A stretch of 64,000 nucleotides of DNA from positions 2,356,001-2,420,000 of the forward strand of contig BSYQ01000014.1 of the NCBI GenBank assembly GCA_030272585.1, in the 5' to 3' direction. Below, in pieces: positions 59,145 to 64,000 of the stretch. Numbering within the stretch: position 1 is the stretch's first letter; every line of letters begins with the position of its first letter. The notes beneath the pieces are model-generated. The model saw only the letters and a list, made by a program, of their open reading frames with translations, made no database searches and had not been told where the DNA came from. Source of the stretch: Bryopsis sp. KO-2023 (taxonomy: Eukaryota > Chlorophyta > Ulvophyceae > Bryopsidales > Bryopsidaceae). The position numbers and the translations under genes were made by a program.

Positions 59145-61383
59145 TCACACATGATTTGACGTCCCATTTTCTGTAGGGGCAGGGTGTAGGTTTGAGTTTC
59201 CATTGCTGGTGCTTTTCTCTGCTTCCAGCCACCCCTTTCTTTCCATCCAAATGTGAAGGGCTTTTCGCATCCACTCATGAACACAAATTTCACAGGCTTC
59301 CTCTAGAGAATGCTGTACATGGAAAAAACAAACAAACACACATCAGCCACCTTCCTTTTGTTGGTGAGTTTTAAAGGGGGGTGGGGAAAAGGAACGTGAT
59401 GCATGCAGTTTAAACCAGCCCCATTAGTAAGGCGATGACAGTCGAGGGCAAAATACAACTATAAATGTGCAGGGTAGGTGGTGCAGGAAAGTCCAGGCGT
59501 TATGTGCAGTATTTTTTTCGACAGATTGAGATGGCTGGCGTGTCAGACCCACTTTTCTTTTTTTCGAGATGGCTGCCCTAATTATTTTTTTCCATTTTCA
59601 GTATGGTTCATTGAGAAGATTCCTCATTCCCAAAAAAAAAACGTTCATCAATATAATTTCCCCCCAAATTTTTTATTAAATCATTTTCCAAGCGTAAAAG
59701 CAGGAATAATTCGCCAAGGCTCCACCAAAACTGTTGAAACTTTCTTTTTCATTTCCTAACAACAATAAATATATGATTTGACTATTTTTTGCCTTAATGC
59801 TGCCCTACCCATGATCTCTTCCTGAGGTCTTGTTCAGGCCACTCCACCAACTCCTCCTCCACTCTCAAAACATACATATGAGCTAAGCACTTTCCCTTGG
59901 AATCAGCCAGGTCACTCCGTTTCTGGCTTACGAATGGAAAAACGCCGATCAGAGGCTCCTGCATACCCCCCCCCCAAAAAAAGAAAATTAATAAATAAAC
60001 AAATAAAAAAAAACAGTCCAGAGTCGATAATTCACACAAAGCAGCGTGCACCACCGATTCATTTCAGCACATTGGACGGGATAAATTGAAATTTATTTAC
60101 TTTTTTTGGTTGGCGATTCAACTATTCCCGAAATAGTGTTGGTTGATTCAAAGAGTCCAGGATGCTACAAGTAATTCAACTTGTGTTCGAATTTTGTGGA
60201 AAAAAATATTTTTCTGACAATTCGCCAAAAGTCCAGTCCAGTGTACCATAAAAAACATATCAAACCCCCACCCACAAAGGAAAAAACGCACAGAATCGCT
60301 CATGAAAACTCAGAATTACTTTTTCTTTCCTTGTCTTTTCTGTTGAAGAATCGATACTGTGAGTTCTCTCTTCCCTAAAAATAATTTTTTCCTTTCCACT
60401 TGAATCTAAAGATAGCGATTTCCATAGGAAACCTTCGACTTGACAAACCTTTTCCTCCAAAAATATATCATTCATTTTTTTTTCCCGTCTTCCTTTTTCG
60501 GAAGCAACTCATTTGCTAACCATGCACTCATTTGTTTACTATTTTTACTTCTGTTTTTATTGGGGGGATATTGCTCTGTTCAAAAATGTTTCAAGATAGT
60601 TTTGCGTGGGTTTCCCTTCCTCCACACAAACCCTTGCACACCATTTAAACCTTTTTCTTTTTCTTGTTTTAGGTTACCTCTATGCAACCCCTTACACCAG
60701 CTTCCTCCACGGTTTCCCTCTTGGCAGCTTCTTCAGCTGTGGCCTCATCAAGCTCCCATCCCCCCTGGGAAAAATAAAACAAAACAAAATTGCTTGAAAA
60801 ATCTTGGAGAGAAACATTTTTCCTCCTCTGTTTTTGCCCAGGGAATGGAGCAAATACGACAAATTTCCTTCATTCTTTCAATCCCCCCCCCCAAAAAAAA
60901 AAAAAAAAAAATAGTTCAAAAAGATGTGTGGAACTTTGGATTGTTCGCGGTTCAACCACCCAGCCCTTCAGGACCCTTTATATTCTTAAAGGTTTGAATA
61001 GCGTTTTGTGAAGGGACTGGGTTTTTTCCTTTTGGTTAAACGAAATGGACAAAAAGAAGACACCTACCTTCGGGAAAACGAATCCCTCCCCACATCGTCG
61101 AGTGACCAGCAACACCCTCACACCGTCGGGCCCTTCCCCATCGAACCTTACAGGAATGCACCTACGAGCGCCGTTGCGCCACAACAAAATCTCAGCGCAA
61201 CGTCCCCGACATAAAGGAAAGCAAAAAAAAAAAAGGATTAAAAATGAACTTCCCAACAAAGTCGAGTGTGGGGAATTCGCACCCGGCGATCAGACGCTCT
61301 CCCCCATCTCCATATCGCTGTTGCAGTCGTCCCTGTCTGGCGTGAGTGGGCAAAGGCCCTCCCACCACCGACGAGTGCGGCAT
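59145..61383 (-). CDS. Plant-type Nudix hydrolase (diphosphoinositol-polyphosphate-phosphohydrolase-like), 199 residues
   Basis: Exons 61383-61283, 61161-61068, 60764-60678, 59958-59809 and 59312-59145 join in frame. The protein starts MPHSSVVGGPLP, then GRLQQRYGDGGERLIAGC, IPVRFDG, VLLVTRRCGEGFVFPKGGWE, the Nudix helix KRETVEEAGVRG, MYVLRVEEELVEWPEQDLRKRSW and EACEICVHEWMRKAL. The order and wording match the plant NUDT12/13/16/17/18/21 group, whose known members act on diphosphoinositol polyphosphates and dinucleoside polyphosphates. The Nudix box here has eight residues (ATAEEAAK) between the first Glu and the Arg-Glu pair instead of seven; the metal-binding REx2EE core is intact. No targeting signal is obvious. 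The gene is divergent from the COG0212 gene, whose proposed start is 132 bases away. Confidence 0.93.
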
Positions 61384-61514
61384 TATTGCGAGCGAGATTC
61401 ACGCGGTCCCTGGCTTTCAATCAACGCCGCTTCCGAAGCTCCTTTCCTTTCGCTATCGCTATCTTTCCAAATCCATCAGCGGAAAGGACCCGAAAGCTCA
61501 CAAAACCACGAGTG
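61384..61514. promoter_or_regulatory. Compact bidirectional promoter
   Basis: Only 131 bases separate the proposed start codons of the Nudix gene (-, 61383) and the COG0212 gene (+, 61515). No TATA box is seen. If the COG0212 gene starts further upstream in the same open frame (ATG at 61266), it would overlap Nudix exon 1 in antisense. Confidence 0.45.
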
Positions 61515-64000
61515 ATGCAGAAAAGCGAACTCTTTTCCAACCAAAAAGCAATTCTCTCCACCTCCTCCTTTTTTTCCTGCTCAGGGGAAAGGGAACCTTC
61601 GAGTCGGGAGCGAAGGGTAAGCAAATTCCTGCCCTGTCCCTTTCTTTTCGCAATTCTCCCCCTGCGGAGACCGTTCAATCAAGACACCGGTTCGAACCCA
61701 AACAGATGCACGCGCGCGGAAATTTACCGCGAACAACGAAGAAGATCGAGAAGCCCTCCTCGGAAACGCAAAAGATCAAAAAAATAAAAACTTCGACCAC
61801 CTTTGTCGGGAGGGCACACTGGGTGGGTTTCTGTTGAGTGGAGGCAACAGAAAAAGCTTAAAAATAAAATGAAAAAACATGGGGCGAATTGAAGAAAATT
61901 AGACTTTTCGGGACTGTGGACAGCGCATTTGCTGCTTTTTTTAAAAAAGTTAAACTTTTTTCCTTCTCTTTCCTTTTTTTCCCCTGGTTGCGTTCCATAT
62001 CAGTGGTTGGATGATTTTCTTTTCCATTTCTGCGTTGGTTGCAGATTCGATATTTTCACAAGGAAAATATGGCAAAAAACGTGGGCTGGAAGTGGGCAGT
62101 TCGAAACCGCGTTTGGGACATTCTCCACGCGAAAAGAATCAGTCCTGGCTGCCACAATAGGATTCCGAATTTTGTGGGGGCTGAGGAAGCTGCCAAAAAT
62201 CTTGCCAGTCTGCCAGAATTTAAAAATGCAAGGTGAGGAAAGCTAATAACATGTGAAGTTCCATAATGGCCAATTTTTTTTCCATCATTTTTGTTTTTTA
62301 TAAATTAATTATCAGGGCGTTGTCCACCATCACGATCAAGGTCTTATTTTTTTATTTTTTTTCTCAGGAGGAATGGATTTTTTTAATATTGAATTTTGAA
62401 AGAGGATGCAAGAAATCCTTTTTTTGGGGGGGGGGTTGCAGTTCAACATGCCGATTTGACAAAAGCAATATTGTGACTTTTTTTTTATGTTTTGTTTTAA
62501 AACGTATCTTGTATCGAAGGTGGAATCCTCATGTAATGCCCATCAATATTGACTGACGTTTCAAACATTATTTTCTTCTTCTAATAGGTGATTTTCCTTT
62601 TGCATTACTGTGCAATGCAAGTTCAGGTGCATAAAGATCGACCCAGATTCCGCCCAAAAGGAGGTTCGATTTCTTGCATTGACAGCTGGAAAAACGATCG
62701 TCGTTCCTAGACCCAGAATGGCTGATGGATTTTGTTCAGTCATTTGCCCAGATTCCATTCCTGTGGAAAAATACAGAGAGGCTTGCACTTTGAATGGAAG
62801 CAAAAAATATGGAAGGTAACAAATTGCTTGCCTTTTTTCTTATTTCTTTTCAGTTTTTACCCCAGAAAAACCAATGGACGGGTTGACCCTTGGCTAAAAA
62901 AAAATAAAAAATAGAGAAAAAAATTACCACAATCATGCTCCTTCCACACTGTATTTTCCTTGACTAGGTTAAACAAATAGAAACATTTTCCCCACTCAGA
63001 AAATCAGATTCAGTTATCGTTTTGGTTCTCATTACTAGAGGGTTGGTCACCCCCCCCCTGGTTCGTGTAGAATTGCATATATATATTTTTTAATTCACAT
63101 TTTTACAGTAAAAAGTACGACCGCTGTTCCAACCAAAGTCCCTTCAAATACCACAACCCAAAGTCCTAACTGTACAAACTGTACAATAACTACCCAACTG
63201 AATTAGCCCTTTCCACAATGTATATATATATTTTTTGCATATTTTCTTGACAGCCCCCTGGAGCTGGACCACACCATCAGCATTGATCTGATGGTTAGTG
63301 GGGCGGTGGCTGTGAATCCGGAGAACGGATTTCGACTGGGAAAAGGAAAAGGGTATGCCGATATAGAGTATGCCATTTTAAAAGCCATGCATGCCATCGA
63401 TGATTCTGTTGTGGTGGTGGCATCCATCCATGATGAACAAATCGTGGCTGATTTGCCTTCCGAAAAAGTGGGCACCTTCGATGTGGGAGTGGATGTTATT
63501 GTGACACCCACACAGGTAGGAAATGCAAATTATTAAACTATTCTGCATTTTTTTCTGCATTTTTTTTTGTTATTATTATTTTTGCCAAAACTATTCTTTT
63601 TTTTGGGGGGGAAGAGGGCAGGAGAAGTTTCTCAGGGCATGACAAGAAAAAAATCCAGCAGATGATTTTACACGCTTTGTTCTACCACCAGTGTGTTTTT
63701 TCAAGGATTTTTCAAAAATGATGTTTCAAAAACCACCCTATCTTGGGCAAAGAAATTCGAGTGATAGTGTCTAAAACTATTTGCAAAAAAAAAAATTTAC
63801 GCTTGTTTTGGCTGGCTACCTTTTCAATTTTGTTCTGAAAGCAAGTTGTGGATAGTACCATGAAAGATTGACTGAATACCCCCCAAAATATGTGTATATG
63901 TATTTTCCCTTTCGTGGTTTGTAGGTCATCAGAGTGAAACAACGGCTGCCCCGACCTGCTGGAATTATGTGGGGTGAGCTGAAGGAGGAACAAGTCCAAA
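61515..64000 (+). CDS. MTHFSD: COG0212 / MTHFSD-type 5-formyl-THF cycloligase-like protein, partial
   Basis: Exons 61515-61616, 62045-62232, 62627-62815, 63254-63515 and 63925 to beyond 64000. The conserved part runs WAVRNRVWDILHAKR, RIPNFVGAEEAAKNLA, KTIVVPRPRM, SIDLMVSGAVAVNPENGFRLGKGKGYADIEYAIL, IVTPTQ and LPRPAGIMW, following animal MTHFSD and its plant homologues (COG0212). These are paralogues of 5-formyltetrahydrofolate cycloligase; comparative work on the family points to thiamin-related rather than cycloligase function. The glycine-rich GKGKGYAD loop matches the ligase nucleotide/substrate loop. The first exon (MQKSELFSNQKAILSTSSFF, Ser-rich) is plausibly a plastid or mitochondrial transit peptide, but its start is uncertain because the frame is open upstream. 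Animal members carry a C-terminal RRM; here that part is outside the window. Confidence 0.9.

Noticed and set aside
60440-60997. 185-codon plus-strand frame
   Set aside because: It lies antisense to Nudix exon 3 and its flanking introns, and consists of Phe/Leu/Ser from poly-T tracts.
61685-61700. ggttcgaaccc, B-box-like word
   Set aside because: It is a palindromic word without a 5-bp T-stem or any cloverleaf around it.

Overview
The window is nuclear DNA of a photosynthetic eukaryote, most probably a green-lineage alga. It carries nuclear genes for PsbO and PsaD with plastid-targeting N-termini that lack the conserved Phe of glaucophyte, red and secondary plastids. It also carries a RUNKEL-type kinase and a plant-type Nudix hydrolase. 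The genes are rich in short spliceosomal introns, and the spacers are full of poly-T, poly-A and poly-G runs. A streptophyte or other green alga is my best guess, but species cannot be read from the sequence. Nearly all exon boundaries below were placed by hand from GT-AG junctions that keep the reading frame and extend homology.

Layout: 1-5.8 kb (-), ULK4/RUNKEL-like kinase with HEAT-type C-terminus, running off the left edge. 7.5-10.4 kb (+), orphan coiled-coil protein. 12.2-14.4 kb (+), psbO. 15.2-17.7 kb (-), NIMA-related kinase. 19.0-20.4 kb (+), psaD. 21.2-23.5 kb (-), secreted, probably GPI-anchored beta-solenoid protein A. 27.6-30.5 kb (-), plastid-glucose-transporter-like MFS sugar porter. 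31.0-33.4 kb (-), paralogue B of protein A. 34.2-42.3 kb, a solo LTR with a complete 6.7-kb hAT transposon nested in it; the hAT carries a transposase gene and a convergent second gene of unknown function. 43.1-49.5 kb (+), a 1550-residue type I membrane protein built of about 33 Pmp-like beta-helix repeats. 50.9-54.5 kb (+), purH with an N-terminal targeting extension. 55.2-55.7 kb (+), a 71-residue secreted protein. 59.1-61.4 kb (-), Nudix hydrolase. 61.5 kb to the right edge (+), COG0212/MTHFSD-type protein.

The genes are not an operon; they are independent transcription units. Themes are photosystem extrinsic subunits (psbO, psaD), plastid and one-carbon/purine metabolism (sugar porter, purH, MTHFSD-like), ciliary or cytoskeletal kinases (RUNKEL/ULK4 family, NEK), and three large secreted or surface beta-solenoid proteins.

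The most unusual item is the hAT element. Its limits are fixed by an 8-bp target duplication and matched ends, it sits inside an LTR that itself has a 5-bp target duplication, and it encodes a 606-residue accessory protein with no recognisable family.
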